A DNA stretch of 64,000 bases from JAKFWF01 sp963732635. Lineage in GTDB: Bacteria > Pseudomonadota > Alphaproteobacteria > Rhizobiales > Hyphomicrobiaceae. This document shows, one piece after another, positions 34,118 to 44,562 of the stretch (position 1 is its first letter; each line of letters begins with the position of its first letter). The notes under the pieces are model-generated. The model searched no databases, was not told the DNA's origin, and saw only the letters and a list, made by a program, of their open reading frames with translations. Location of the stretch: positions 124,001 through 188,000 of the forward strand of contig CAVTAL010000014.1 in the NCBI GenBank assembly GCA_963732635.1. Direction: 5' to 3'. The position numbers and the translations under genes are program-made.

Positions 34118-34381
34118 AGGCGTTTCCGTCCTGATGCTTGTCGCTCGGCCCGAGCCGCTGGGGCGTTTCCGCGCGCGCACCAATGCGGCCGCGGTTCACC
34201 ACCTCGAAGCACCAAGGGTAAGCATTTGGCGCGCCGGCCGCAAGCGCTACCCGTCATTGCCCTTCAATCAAGCCGTCACATGACTAGCCCTTCACGATTT
34301 CGCCTTGGAATGGCCGCGAATGGCTGTCGAATGGACAATGGTTTCGATTGGCGACAAAGTCGCGCCGATCAAAGGGAGAGA

Positions 34382-36729
34382 ATGACGACGATGGATCGAG
34401 CGAGGCTGAAGCTTTCCGCCGTCCTGCTGTGCGGTGTGTCGCTTGCCGGCCTGATCGCGGCTACGCCCGGCAGCGCCCAGACGCCGGCCGCCGCCAAGAC
34501 GACGCCAGGGGCGCAACCGGCAGCACCGGCGGCGCACCGGCCGCGAAAGCAGTACCTCCAGCCGGCCCGACCCTCGCCTCGCAGCCGGCGCCAATCACCC
34601 TGCCCGCGGTTGCAGCCGTCGAGGGCGCGCGCATCGCGACTTTCGACAAGGCGATCTCCAGCGTGCGCGAGATCGCGCCTTCGGCCGCCGATGCGGCGCT
34701 GATCAGGGACGCCGCCGCCGCCTTCGCCGCCAATGATCCCACCAAAGCCAAGACGTTGCGCGACCAGATCGCCGACCCGACCGGCCGCAAGCTGGTCGAC
34801 TGGGTCCGCCTGCGCGTCGGCCTCGGCGAGGCGGCCGAATACCGCGCGTTCCTCGACGCCAATCCGTCCTGGCCCGATCGCACAACCTTGAACCAACGCA
34901 TGGATGAGGCGCTGTTCACGCGCGGCGGCTCGCCGAAGGCAATCAAGGATGCCTACAAGGGTGGCGAACCGCGCACCGCCGCCGGCTTTGCGGCACTCGC
35001 CTCGGCACACTTGGCCGAGGGCGACGAGAAAACCGCCGCCGCCTTGGCGCAGAAGGCCTGGCGCACCCTCGACATCGCCGCGACGCTCGAAACCGGTTTC
35101 CTTGAGCGCTTCGGCAAATATCTCACCGAAGCCGATCAAAAGCGCCGCCTCGACCGTTTGCTGATGGACGACATCCGCTGGGAGAGCGAGCGCTCGGTCC
35201 GCGCTGCCATCGTCCGACGCCTGATTCCGAAGCTCTCAGCCGCGGAGCAGAAAAGGGCCGAGGCGCGACTGGCGGTTTTCCTCAAAGTTCCACTCGCTGG
35301 TCAGATGATCGCGGCCTTGCCGGCTGAGGCAGCCGGGGCGCCGACTGACTGGGGATTGGCCTATCATCGCATCCAGATGCTGCGCCGGCAGAACCAGGAC
35401 GAAGCCGCCTGGGCGCTTTTGCGCACGGTGCCGACCGATCCGAACCTGATCGTCGCACCGGACGAGTGGTGGATCGAGCGCCGCTCGAACGCCTATCAGG
35501 CGTTGAAGGCCGGCAAGCCGCGCGTCGCCTATGACCTCGCCAAGGACGCCGGCCTGCTGTCGATCAATCCGGCCAAGGAGCAGGCAAATTTCGCCGGCTG
35601 GATCGCGCTGCGCCTGTTGAACGATCCGATCGCCGCCGACATCCACTTCAAGTTCATGAAGAAGATCGCCGACGGCCCGCTCAGCATGGCCAAAGCCGAC
35701 TACTGGCTCGGCCGCACCGCCGAAGCCAAGGGCGACAAGGCCCGCGCCGCCGAGCACTACAAGGCTGGCGCGCGCTTCGTCGACACATTCCACGGCCAGC
35801 TATCGCGCCAGCGCCTCGACGGTTCGAAGCGGCTCGACATTGCGCCGATCACCGCGCCAACGCCTGGGCAAATCGCGAGCTTCAACGCCGACGACGCCGT
35901 CCGCGCCGCCGTGCTCGCCCGTAAGTCGAACCTCGACATCGCCATTACGCGCGCGTTTCTCAATCATCTCGCCCGGCACCTGAAGACCGAGGCCGAGGTC
36001 GCCATGGTCGCGCACTTGGCCGAAGCCTTCGGTGACACGCAGTCGGCGGTCAGGATCGGCAAGCTCGCGATTGGGCGCGGCTTCAACCTGATGCCGTATG
36101 CCTACCCGGTGCATCCGATGCCGGCCTACGGCGCGCTGCGCCAGCCGCCCGAGACTGCGTTGATGCTCGGCATCGCCCGGCAGGAGAGCGAATTCAATAC
36201 GCTGACCGTCTCCGGCGCCGGCGCGCGCGGCATCCTGCAGGTGATGCCGATCACGGCGAAGCACGTCTGCCGCGACTACAAGCTCAAGTGCGATATCCCG
36301 CGCCTTTTGACCGACAAAGCCTACAACACGATGATCGCGTCGGCCTACATCGGCGACCGCATGGGCGAATTCCAGGGCTCCTACGTGCTCGGCACCGCCG
36401 GCTACAACGCTGGCCCCGGACGCGCGCGCCAATGGATGCGCGAGTTCGGCGACCCGCGCGACCCGAAGGTCGACGTCATCGACTGGATCTATCGCATCCC
36501 GTTCGAGGAAACCCGAGAGTACGTGCAGAAGGTGCTGGCCAACACGCAGATCTATCGTGCGCGGTTGGGTGCGCCGGAAACCGCGCTCAAGCTCAACGAT
36601 GATCTGGCCCGCGCGCGCGGTGCGGGCCGTGCCGCCGATGCGGCCCGGCCAACGACGGCTGCGGAAGTCGTCGAGAAGCCGGCAGCAAGCGCGGGCGCGC
36701 ACGACAGTCGGCCGGTTCGCGAACCGTAA
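34382..36729 (+). CDS. slt: Soluble lytic murein transglycosylase, frame broken near the N-terminus
   Basis: The signal peptide (MTTMDRARLKLSAVLLCGVS ending PGSAQT) starts at 34382 with GGGAGAG upstream. The rest lies in a different frame after a one-base shift near 34535-34550 in a Pro/Ala-coding GC stretch. The superhelical U domain spans the middle (AAEYRAFLDANPSW, for instance). The catalytic SLT domain near residues 600-740 has ARQESEFNTLTVSGAGARGI with the catalytic Glu, then LQVMPITAKHVC and GTAGYNAGPGRARQW. It cleaves peptidoglycan glycan strands in the periplasm. The shift is probably a sequencing error. Confidence 0.88.
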
Positions 36730-36763
36730 GCAGCAAGGTCAGCCATTGAATATCAGAGCCCCC

Positions 36764-38041
36764 ATGCCAGATCTCGCCAAGCTCAGCTCAGCCGCGCTCG
36801 ATGCCCTGTTGCATGAACTAACGACTGAGCATGCGCGTCTCAAGAGCCGTGGCCTGCGTCTCAACATTGCTCGCGGCCTGCCTTCGAAAGAGCAACTCGA
36901 TCTGGCAAACGCGATGCTGTCGCTGCCTGGTCCGGCTGCATACCTCACCGCCAGCGGCGGCGATGCGCGCAACTATGGCGGCGATCCGCAAGGGCTCATC
37001 GAGCTGCGCGAACTGATCGGCCCGATACTCGGCGTGCCTGCGCAGCAGATCATCGCCGGCGGCAACTCGAGCCTGGCGATGATGTACGATTGCCTGGTGT
37101 GGGCGTTGTTGAAGGGCGTGCCCGGATCGGCCGAGCCGTGGTCAAAAGTGGAACGGCCTGCGTTCCTGTGTCCGTCGCCCGGCTACGAAAAGCATCAGGT
37201 GATGTGCGCAGAGTTTGATATCCGCCTTATCTCGGTGCCGGTGACGCCGCAGGGCCCGGACATGGATGTGGTCGAGAGACTGGTGGCCGACCCCAGCGTC
37301 AAGGGCATGTGGTGCGTGCCGACCTATGCCAATCCAACCGGCGAGATGTATTCCAATGAAACCGTGCGCCGGCTCGCCCGGATGCCGACCGGCGCACCCG
37401 ACTTCCGACTGTTCTGGGACGACGCTTATGTCGTCCATCACCTGAGCAGCAACCGCGTGCCGGTCCTCAACATCCTCGAAGAATGCGCCCTGGCCGGCCA
37501 CGCCGACCGTCCTCTGGTGTTCGCCTCGACGTCCAAGATTACCTTTGCCGGTGGCGGCGTCGGGTTCTGTGCGGCTTCGCCAACGAACGTTGCGTGGTAC
37601 CTGGAGCGCGACAGCAAGAAGGCTGCTGGTCCGGACAAGCTCAATCAGCTTCGCCACGTGCAGTTCCTCAAAGACGCCGACGGCTTGCATCGGCACATGG
37701 AGGCGCACCGAGCGCTGCTGGTACCCAAGTTCACAGCCATCCACGATGCGCTTGCCAAGCGCCTTGGAGGCACCGGGGCGGCGAGCTGGTCGCAGCCCAA
37801 GGGCGGTTATTTCATCAGCATCGAGACACCCGGTGCCGCACGGCGCGCAGTCGCGCTCGCGCAAGAAGCCGGCGTGACATTGACCGTTGCCGGTTCGACT
37901 TGGCCCTACGGTGAAGATCCCAACGACAGCAATATTCGCATCGCGCCGAGCTTCGCTCCCCTCGCCGACGTAAAAGTGGCAGCCGACGTCATCGCACTCG
38001 CGGTGCTGCTGGCGGCGGTCGAGAAGCGGGTGACGGCATGA
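36764..38041 (+). CDS. PLP-dependent aminotransferase (class I fold, AspT-like)
   Basis: 425 residues from the ATG at 36764. Fold-type I landmarks: DARNYGGDPQGLIELRELIG, PSPGYEKHQVMC, PTYANPTGEMYSNE, LFWDDAYVVHHL and the PLP lysine in FASTSKITFAGGGVGF. It resembles the subgroup of aspartate aminotransferases found in Corynebacterium (Pfam Asp_aminotransf). The exact amino donor is not determined. The gene begins 34 bases after slt and converges with lysS. Confidence 0.85.
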   Translation: MPDLAKLSSAALDALLHELTTEHARLKSRGLRLNIARGLPSKEQLDLANAMLSLPGPAAYLTASGGDARNYGGDPQGLIELRELIGPILGVPAQQIIAGGNSSLAMMYDCLVWALLKGVPGSAEPWSKVERPAFLCPSPGYEKHQVMCAEFDIRLISVPVTPQGPDMDVVERLVADPSVKGMWCVPTYANPTGEMYSNETVRRLARMPTGAPDFRLFWDDAYVVHHLSSNRVPVLNILEECALAGHADRPLVFASTSKITFAGGGVGFCAASPTNVAWYLERDSKKAAGPDKLNQLRHVQFLKDADGLHRHMEAHRALLVPKFTAIHDALAKRLGGTGAASWSQPKGGYFISIETPGAARRAVALAQEAGVTLTVAGSTWPYGEDPNDSNIRIAPSFAPLADVKVAADVIALAVLLAAVEKRVTA

Positions 38042-38116
38042 GCATAGGCGTGCACAGGCTTCGAAGAAGCCAAACATGCCGATGCCCGTTCGGTTACACG
38101 ATGAGGTTTAAGGCGA

Positions 38117-39751
38117 TCAGGTTGTGACCATCTCTCCCGCCAACCCCTTCTCAATCAGCGCGCGGGTCTCCGCCACACCATACAGCGCGATGAACGAGCC
38201 GAAGCGGGGGCCTTGGGACGAGCCGAGCAGCACCTCGTAGATCGCCTGGAACCAGGCACGCAGGGTTTCCTTGGTGTAGCCGTTCGACTTGCCGGCCTCG
38301 AACACCACGTTCTGCAGCTCCTCGGCGGTGGCACCGGCAGGCGCCTTGGCGAGTTCGGCGTCGAGCGCTTGCAACGCCGCGCGCTCCTGCTCGGTCGCCA
38401 CACGGAACACCTTCTTCGGCTTCTCGAAATCGCGATAGTAGGCAATCGCGTAGCCGACCAGATGATCGAGCAGCGGGTGACCTTCCGCCGTCGCGTCGGG
38501 CGCGAGGCGGCGAATGAAGCCCCACAACTGCGCGGCCTCGGCCGAATTGGTCGCGGCGACAAGGTTCAGCAGCAGCGCGAAGGTAATCGGCAGCTCCGCC
38601 TCGGGCGGCCGGCCGCCGTGGACATGCCAGACCGGATTGTCGATCTGTTGCGGCACCGCCTCCGCCGGGTACTTCGACAGAAACGTCAGGTAGTCATCGA
38701 CAGCGCGCGGGATGACGTCGAAGTGCAGCTTCTTGGCCGACCTCGGCCGCGAATACATGTAGAGCGACAGGCTCTCGGCCGGGGCGTAGGTCAGCCACTC
38801 GTCGATGGTGAGGCCGTTGCCCTTGCTCTTCGAGATCTTCTGGCCGTTCTCGTCGAGGAACAGTTCGTAGTTGAAGCCCTCGGGCGGTGTCGCGCCCAGC
38901 GCCTTGGCGATGCGCGATGACAACGTCACGCTGTCGATCAGATCCTTGCCGGCCATTTCATAGTCGACGCCAAGCGCCGTCCAGCGCATCGCCCAGTCGG
39001 CCTTCCACTGGCACTTGACGCGCCCGCCGGTGACCAGCGTCGTGACATGCTCCTTGGTCTGCGGATCTACATAAGTGATGGTACCGGCCGCAACATCGCG
39101 GGCGATCATCGGCACTTGCAGGACCTTGCCGGTGCGCGGGCAGACCGGCAGGAACGGCGAATAGGTCGCCTGCCGCTCAGGTCCGAGCGTCGGCAGGATG
39201 ATCGCCATCACCTCGTCGTAGACGGCGAGCATCCGCAACAGCGTGGCGTCGAACTGGCCAGACTTGTAGCACTCGGTCGCAGAGAAGAATTCATATTGGA
39301 AACCGAACCGGTCGAGGAACGCGCGCAGCCGGGCGTTGTTGTGCGCGGCAAAGCTCGGATATTCGTTCGAGAACGGGTCCGGCACGCTCGACAGCGGCTT
39401 ATCGAGGTGGGACGCCAACATCTCCTTGTTCGGCACGTTATCCGGCACCTTGCGCAGGCCGTCCATGTCGTCCGAGAAGCAGACGAGCCGGGTTTTGATG
39501 CGCCCGCCGGTCATCACCTCGAAGGCGTGCTTTACCATGGACGTGCGCGCCACCTCGCCGAAGGTGCCGATATGCGGCAGGCCGGACGGGCCGTAGCCGG
39601 TTTCGAACAGCACCGTCTTGTCCGTGGCCTTCATACGTTCAAGCCGTAGCAGCAGCCGACGCGCCTCCTCGAACGGCCAGGCTTTCGACACTTGGGCCGC
39701 CGTGACGAAATCCTCGCTCAAGGCCAAAGTGCTGGTGGTTGCGGCTGACAT
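38117..39751 (-). CDS. lysS: Lysyl-tRNA synthetase, class I
   Basis: 544 residues. The class I signatures are GPSGLPHIGTFGEV (HIGH motif) and KISKSKGNG (KMSKS). Other blocks are VCFSDDMDGLRKVP and FEYFSATECYKSG-like FFSATECYKSGQF. The class I enzyme (LysK type) is found in archaea, spirochaetes and many alphaproteobacteria in place of the class II enzyme. It charges tRNA-Lys. The start at 39751 matches the family length. Confidence 0.95.
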   Translation of the reverse strand: MSAATTSTLALSEDFVTAAQVSKAWPFEEARRLLLRLERMKATDKTVLFETGYGPSGLPHIGTFGEVARTSMVKHAFEVMTGGRIKTRLVCFSDDMDGLRKVPDNVPNKEMLASHLDKPLSSVPDPFSNEYPSFAAHNNARLRAFLDRFGFQYEFFSATECYKSGQFDATLLRMLAVYDEVMAIILPTLGPERQATYSPFLPVCPRTGKVLQVPMIARDVAAGTITYVDPQTKEHVTTLVTGGRVKCQWKADWAMRWTALGVDYEMAGKDLIDSVTLSSRIAKALGATPPEGFNYELFLDENGQKISKSKGNGLTIDEWLTYAPAESLSLYMYSRPRSAKKLHFDVIPRAVDDYLTFLSKYPAEAVPQQIDNPVWHVHGGRPPEAELPITFALLLNLVAATNSAEAAQLWGFIRRLAPDATAEGHPLLDHLVGYAIAYYRDFEKPKKVFRVATEQERAALQALDAELAKAPAGATAEELQNVVFEAGKSNGYTKETLRAWFQAIYEVLLGSSQGPRFGSFIALYGVAETRALIEKGLAGEMVTT

Positions 39752-39852
39752 GGTATGCTCTGCTCGGTGGGAACGGGTTGGAACGAGCCCCCTGTTAGCC
39801 GCTTATTGTCGCCGCCGGAAGGGCTTGGATTGGATCGTGAGGGGGATCGGAT

Positions 39853-40464
39853 ATGCTGCAAGCCTGCCTGCTCGCGTTCATCGCCGGCTATGCCGACACG
39901 ATCGGCTATATCCGTTACGAGGCGTTCGCCGGCCTGATGACCGGCAACACCATCTTTCTCGGCATCGAACTCGCGACCCGAAAGTTCGGCGCGGCGGCCT
40001 TCCATGCCGGCATCATCGCGATCTTTCTGTTGGGCGTGGTGATCTCGCGGGTGCTGATGCGGCTCGGTCTCGAAGCCTGGCACGCGTTGACCATCACCAG
40101 CATCATCCTCGTCCTATGCGGTTTCGCCAATCACGACTGGGGGGCGCTGATGCTGGCGCTCGCCATGGGCATGCAGAACTCGGCCGCCAATCGCTTCAAC
40201 GGCGTCGCGCTCAATACCGTATTTGTCACCGGCAACCTGCAGAAGCTTGGCGAGGGGCTGGTCGCCTGGATCTGGCATCACACCCACGGCCAGCCGCACC
40301 CTTCCGAAGGCGTTGCGATTTTCGGCCTGGTCTGGCTCGCCTACGCCGTCGGCGCCGCGACTGGCGCCTTCGCCCATGCCGCATTTGCGTATCCGCTGCT
40401 GGTGCCGGCGGCGATCCTGCCGTTCATCATGCTGGCGCCGAAGCCCGCGCTCGCAAAGCCGTAA
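39853..40464 (+). CDS. DUF1275 (YoaK family) membrane protein
   Basis: 203 residues with about six membrane segments. The opening FIAGYADTIGYIRYEAFAGL followed by MTGNTIFLG is the family signature, and MGMQNSAANRFNG follows near residue 110. The function is unknown; a transport role has been proposed for the family. The start at 39853 is the first ATG, with a GAGGG-type box upstream. Confidence 0.88.
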   Translation: MLQACLLAFIAGYADTIGYIRYEAFAGLMTGNTIFLGIELATRKFGAAAFHAGIIAIFLLGVVISRVLMRLGLEAWHALTITSIILVLCGFANHDWGALMLALAMGMQNSAANRFNGVALNTVFVTGNLQKLGEGLVAWIWHHTHGQPHPSEGVAIFGLVWLAYAVGAATGAFAHAAFAYPLLVPAAILPFIMLAPKPALAKP

Positions 40465-40608
40465 CCGCAGCAGTTGCGCCACAGCAAGGCGCAAACCGGC
40501 AGCCTGCCCCATTGCGGCATCGCCATTCATGCTAATTTAATGGTTCGAAACACAAAGCTGTGGGCGCACGCCAACGGCTGCGCCCCATCGATCCGGAGAT
40601 TTGCCCCC

Positions 40609-40962
40609 ATGCGGCCCATCGCAACATTCGCCCTCGTCGCCGCCGCGCTCGGTTTGTTCGCCGGCCTCGGCGACGTCAGCGCCCAGACGCGCGGCTACGG
40701 CCACAATCGCCACGACGGTGGCTACGTGACCACCGAGAGCCGCTTCGGCCACGGCACCGTGTCGGGTCCGGTGCGCATGGCGCGGGCCGGCAGTCGCGAA
40801 GTGCGTCTACCCGGCGGCACTTGGATCGCCTGCGGCCGCAGCTGCGCCGAGACGCTGCGCGTCGAGAGCGTCGACTTCTGGGAAAACAAGGGCGCCGGCC
40901 GCGGCAATACCGACAATGCCTGCGGGCTTTTTGGCTGCCTCAGCCGTGGTTTCGGGTTCTAA
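40609..40962 (+). CDS. Small secreted protein of unknown function
   Basis: 117 residues from the ATG at 40609. A signal peptide of about 27 residues ends DVSAQT. The mature part has GHGTVSGPVRMARAGSREV, LPGGTWIACGRSCAETLRVE and a Gly-rich C-terminus with two cysteines (NACGLFGCLS). The four cysteines may form two disulfides. No function is known. Confidence 0.65.
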   Translation: MRPIATFALVAAALGLFAGLGDVSAQTRGYGHNRHDGGYVTTESRFGHGTVSGPVRMARAGSREVRLPGGTWIACGRSCAETLRVESVDFWENKGAGRGNTDNACGLFGCLSRGFGF

Positions 40963-40985
40963 TTACCCAATTGCGCCAGCAAGCG

Positions 40986-41630
40986 TTACGCAAAGTGCAC
41001 AAGCCGCTTGCCCGGCAATAACTCGTAAGGCGAACGCCAGCCGGGCAGCGCGGCAATTCGGCCAAGCCACGCGTGAACAGCCGGATGGCTCACCGCAAGG
41101 TCGTATCCGGTTTCGTCGCTTGGATACGACAGATAGGCCATCATCGAAAAGTCCGCGACCGTCGGCTGTTCGCCAACGGCGAACGGACTTTTCTGCAGGT
41201 GCCCATCCAGTATCGACAGAAAATCGTCGAGCCGCTTGCGCAGGAAGGCCAGCACTTGTGGATCGGGTGACGGCGTGAACGTGCGGTGGTAGCGATAGGT
41301 CGCCATATATCCAGTGAGCTTGTGGTTGTCCCAGAACAGCCAACGCAGCACCTCGAACTTTTCGCTCGCGGTCTCGCCGCCAAATCGCCCGTACCGTTCA
41401 GCGAGCTTCAGCAGAATGGGGGCGGTCTGTGTCAAACGCGCGCCGTCTTCTTCCAGCACCGGAATCTCGCCCATCTCGTTGACCGTCTGGCGCCACTCGG
41501 ACGTACGCGTTATGCCGCCGCCGAAGTCGGTCCAGATCGGTTCGAACGTCTGCCCGCACAGCGTCAGCATCAGCGCGAGCTTGTAGCTGTTCCCCAACTC
41601 CGGAAAATAATGCAGTCGATATGTCGTCAT
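40986..41630 (-). CDS. Glutathione S-transferase family protein
   Basis: 214 residues from the ATG at 41630. The thioredoxin-like N-domain has RLHYFPELGNSYKLALML, then EMGEIPVLEEDGARLTQTAP with the cis-Pro and the glutathione-contacting turn. The helical C-domain ends YELLPGKRLVHFA. It may conjugate or reduce with glutathione; the substrate is unknown. It lies 52 bases downstream of an alpha/beta hydrolase on the same strand. Confidence 0.85.
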   Translation of the reverse strand: MTTYRLHYFPELGNSYKLALMLTLCGQTFEPIWTDFGGGITRTSEWRQTVNEMGEIPVLEEDGARLTQTAPILLKLAERYGRFGGETASEKFEVLRWLFWDNHKLTGYMATYRYHRTFTPSPDPQVLAFLRKRLDDFLSILDGHLQKSPFAVGEQPTVADFSMMAYLSYPSDETGYDLAVSHPAVHAWLGRIAALPGWRSPYELLPGKRLVHFA

Positions 41631-41682
41631 CGTCGGCAGCCCTGCGTAACAATCATCAAATTCAACGCGTCGGCCAGCCAAC

Positions 41683-42480
41683 TCATCGATGTGCTTCGAG
41701 CCAACCCATCATGATGCGGTTGAACGCGTCGGCTTGCTCGACGTTGGGGAAATGGCGGGCATCGGCGATTTCCTCGTAACGCCCGCCGGGGATCAGTTCG
41801 GCGATGCGCTTGTTGCCTGCCGGCGGCGTGCCTTCGTCCTGAGCGCCGCAGACAACCAGCGTCGGCACTTTCACTGTCGCCAGTTTCGGCACGAAGTCGA
41901 AATCGAGAATGGCAGCCGAACAGCCGAGATAGCCGGCAGGAGTGGTACCCGCAATCGTCGCGTGGATCTCCTTCCAGCGCTCCGGCTTGCGAGGCTTGAA
42001 GGCCGGTGTGAACCAGCGGTCCATGGTCGGGTCGGCCAAAACCGTCAGTGAATTCGCCTTTTTTACTGCCTCGATGCGCGGTGCCCAGCCGGCCGCTGCG
42101 CCCGGCGGCGTCTGCGGCGCGGTATCGCACAGCATCGCCGACACCAGCCGATGGCCATGCGCAATCGCGAACGCCTGTCCGATCATGCCGCCGATCGAAA
42201 GACCGACCAGCCGCACACGGTCAATTTTGAGAAAATCGAGCGCGACCGCGATGTCGTCGGCGAGCCCTGCCATCGTATAGTCGCCAGCCACCGGATCGCT
42301 GCCGCCATGACCGCGCATGTCGAGCCTGAGCACGCGATAGCCCGCGCCGAGCAGCGGCACCATCTGCTCCGCCCACATACCGCTGTCAGATGCCAGCGAA
42401 TGCGTGAAGCACACGACTGGACCGGCGTCAGGTCCGGTGAGGTCGTAGTATAGGCGGCGTCCAGGCAGGTTGATCAGCAT
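41683..42480 (-). CDS. Alpha/beta hydrolase, 3-oxoadipate enol-lactonase-like
   Basis: 265 residues. The nucleophile elbow is GLSIGGMIGQ (Ser), the acid is in CGAQDEGTPP and the histidine in DARHFPNVEQ. LDMRGHGGSDPVAGDYTM is typical of the PcaD group. Family members open 3-oxoadipate enol-lactone in aromatic catabolism, but no other pca gene is nearby, so the real substrate may differ. It is separated from the DUF169 gene by 40 bases. Confidence 0.8.
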   Translation of the reverse strand: MLINLPGRRLYYDLTGPDAGPVVCFTHSLASDSGMWAEQMVPLLGAGYRVLRLDMRGHGGSDPVAGDYTMAGLADDIAVALDFLKIDRVRLVGLSIGGMIGQAFAIAHGHRLVSAMLCDTAPQTPPGAAAGWAPRIEAVKKANSLTVLADPTMDRWFTPAFKPRKPERWKEIHATIAGTTPAGYLGCSAAILDFDFVPKLATVKVPTLVVCGAQDEGTPPAGNKRIAELIPGGRYEEIADARHFPNVEQADAFNRIMMGWLEAHR

Positions 42481-42520
42481 GTGCGGTTTCCTTTCGAAAT
42501 TCAGTCTATGCTAGAGCTGA

Positions 42521-43294
42521 CTATTTTGCGCGATCGGGATAGCTCCGCGCCATGCCGTCGCGCACATCCTGCTGGATGCCGTATTGCGGGAACGGATAGC
42601 GCAAGCCGTTTTTCGCCAGCGCCTCCATGCCGACGATCGCCTTTTCGAGATACTCCGGCGGCAGCGCCATCAGCATCTCGTCGTCAAGTACGCCGCCGTA
42701 CCGCCGCTCGGCAAAGCACGGGATCGATAGCGACGGTTGCCGCGTCTTCAAGGCCCGACCCCAGCTGTCGGCACAGGCACTTTCGCCAACCACGCCCCAG
42801 TCGAACTTCTTGTAGCCGGACCACTGCAGGCCGTTGATGAAGTACATCATGGCGCCCGGCGTCGCATAGAACAGCGCGATATCGGGCGGATCGAGCCGGC
42901 CCGACGCCAGCGGCGCGACCGCGAGCGCCTCGAACTTGCCGTCCTCGACGCAGTCCATCGCCGACTGATGCGCGGTGGCATCCTCGAGCGTCGAGAACCA
43001 CACGCCCTTCATATGCTGGCCGGAACGCCATGCCGGGTCCTTGGCGTTGCCAAGCCCCACCACTGCCCGGCACTGCGCTCCGACGAGGTTGTCGGCGGTG
43101 ATGCCGACGGTCCAGCCGAGGCGGGCCGCCTGCGCCACCGCCTGATCGAGCGTGTGCACCGCCTTCGGCCGCCGGATTTTCGGGATCGCCTCCATGTCGG
43201 CTGAATTCTCAAACAACTTCATGCCGAATGGGATCGAGCGCAGCTTCAGCAGGTTCTCGAGTTTGGCGGCGATATCGGCAATCGGCGTTGTCAT
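42521..43294 (-). CDS. DUF169 family protein
   Basis: 257 residues from the ATG at 43294. Landmarks: ENLLKLRSIPFGMKLFE, then VGITADNLVGAQCRAVVGL and YATPGAMMYFINGLQW. Several cysteines are conserved-looking (AQCRA, MDCVEDG, GESACADS, SIPCFAERR) and may bind metal. Function unknown. It begins two bases after the metC stop, so the two are co-transcribed; a role in sulfur metabolism is possible but only by position. Confidence 0.8.
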   Translation of the reverse strand: MTTPIADIAAKLENLLKLRSIPFGMKLFENSADMEAIPKIRRPKAVHTLDQAVAQAARLGWTVGITADNLVGAQCRAVVGLGNAKDPAWRSGQHMKGVWFSTLEDATAHQSAMDCVEDGKFEALAVAPLASGRLDPPDIALFYATPGAMMYFINGLQWSGYKKFDWGVVGESACADSWGRALKTRQPSLSIPCFAERRYGGVLDDEMLMALPPEYLEKAIVGMEALAKNGLRYPFPQYGIQQDVRDGMARSYPDRAK

Positions 43295-43296
43295 GT

Positions 43297-44484
43297 TCAC
43301 TTCACCCGGATCGCATCGAAGCCCAATTGCAGATCGGCGATGACGTCGGCCGGATCTTCGAGACCGACATGCAGGCGGATCAGGCTGCCGCCGTTCCACC
43401 CCTTGAGGCGATCGAGCGGATAGGTCAGCGCCAGGCACTCGTAGCCGCCCCACGACGCGCCGATGCCGAACATCTTCAGGCTGTCGATGAACTTGTGCGT
43501 GTGCGCCGCCGTCACGGCCGGCTTGAAGGCGACCGAGAACAGGCTGTTGGCGCCATTGAAATCGCGCTTCCACAGGGCGTAGTTGGGGTCGGTTTCGAGC
43601 GCCGGATAAAGCACCCGCTCGACCTCGGGCTGCTGCTGCAGCCACTTGATCACATCCATCACGTTGGCCGCCTGCATCTTGAGGCGCGCGTGCGCCGTGC
43701 GCAGACCACGCAGCGCGGTGTAGGCATCGTCGGCGGTGACCGTCTGGCCTAGCAGATTGGCTGCTCGCCACAACAATTCGGCGCAGCGCGCGTTGCCCGT
43801 CACCGAGCCCATCAAGAGGTCTGAGTGGCCGGCGATGTACTTGGTGATGGCGATGATCGAGATGTCGGCGCCGAGTGTCAGCGGCCGGTACATGCCGGGC
43901 GCGCCCCAGGTGTTGTCGACGGCGATCAGGATGTCGTTGCCGCGCCCCTTGCAGACCTTGGCCAGCGCCGGAATGTCCTGGATGTCATAGACGATCGAGC
44001 CCGGATTATCGAGATAGACCATGCGGGTCTCGGGGCGGATGCGCTTTGCCACTTCCTCGTGGCCGCCGGTGTAGAACTCGCATTCGATGCCGCGCGGCGT
44101 CAGATATTCGACCGCGATCGAGCGCGCCGGCGCATAGATGCTCTCGGCAAACAGCACGTGGTCGCCGGGCTTCAGGATGGCGAGCAACGGATGCGCACAT
44201 GCGGCTAATCCCGTCGGGAACAGCATGGTGCGCTCACCGCCTTCGATCTCGGTGATCGCGTCTTCGAGCGCGAATGCGTTGGGCGATCCGGCGGCGCCAT
44301 AGTTCCACACCCGCTCGCCCTTCGCCTTGCGGTCAGCGATGCTCATCCGCTCGGCCATGCTGCGGTAGAGCACGGTCGAGGTGCGGTTGATCGGCGGGTT
44401 CACCGGCGACAACTCGCCGCCCAGATGGTTGCGGCCGGCGTGCACGAGGCGCGTGTTGGCACGCTGCTTGTTGTCGTCACTCAT
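43297..44484 (-). CDS. metC: Cystathionine beta-lyase or related trans-sulfuration enzyme
   Basis: 395 residues of the Cys/Met metabolism PLP family. FPTGLAACAHPLLAIL, YLDNPGSIVYDIQDIP, AVDNTWGAP and the PLP lysine in IITKYIAGHSDLLMG-type IAITKYIAGHSDLLMG are present, as is FGIGASWGGYECLAL. It most resembles MetC, which converts cystathionine to homocysteine, pyruvate and ammonia. Family members interchange easily between lyase and synthase activities, so the specific reaction is probable, not certain. Confidence 0.85.
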   Translation of the reverse strand: MSDDNKQRANTRLVHAGRNHLGGELSPVNPPINRTSTVLYRSMAERMSIADRKAKGERVWNYGAAGSPNAFALEDAITEIEGGERTMLFPTGLAACAHPLLAILKPGDHVLFAESIYAPARSIAVEYLTPRGIECEFYTGGHEEVAKRIRPETRMVYLDNPGSIVYDIQDIPALAKVCKGRGNDILIAVDNTWGAPGMYRPLTLGADISIIAITKYIAGHSDLLMGSVTGNARCAELLWRAANLLGQTVTADDAYTALRGLRTAHARLKMQAANVMDVIKWLQQQPEVERVLYPALETDPNYALWKRDFNGANSLFSVAFKPAVTAAHTHKFIDSLKMFGIGASWGGYECLALTYPLDRLKGWNGGSLIRLHVGLEDPADVIADLQLGFDAIRVK

Positions 44485-44562
44485 TGAAATGTTGATCCTG
44501 TTGCGGTTGAGTCAGTGCAAAGAGGCCACGATGTGCCGTCGGAGACAAGCGGTGCAATAATC

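Noticed and set aside
32685..34202. A single 505-residue protein ending in SmpB
   Set aside because: The upstream two-thirds is a shadow of dapA. SmpB has its own start at 33161 and normal length.
42521..43771. A 416-residue protein fused to DUF169
   Set aside because: The N-terminal extension is the wrong frame of metC. The DUF169 protein starts at 43294.
44485..44562. SAM-type riboswitch before metC
   Set aside because: The upstream interval is too short and no conserved aptamer sequence is visible.
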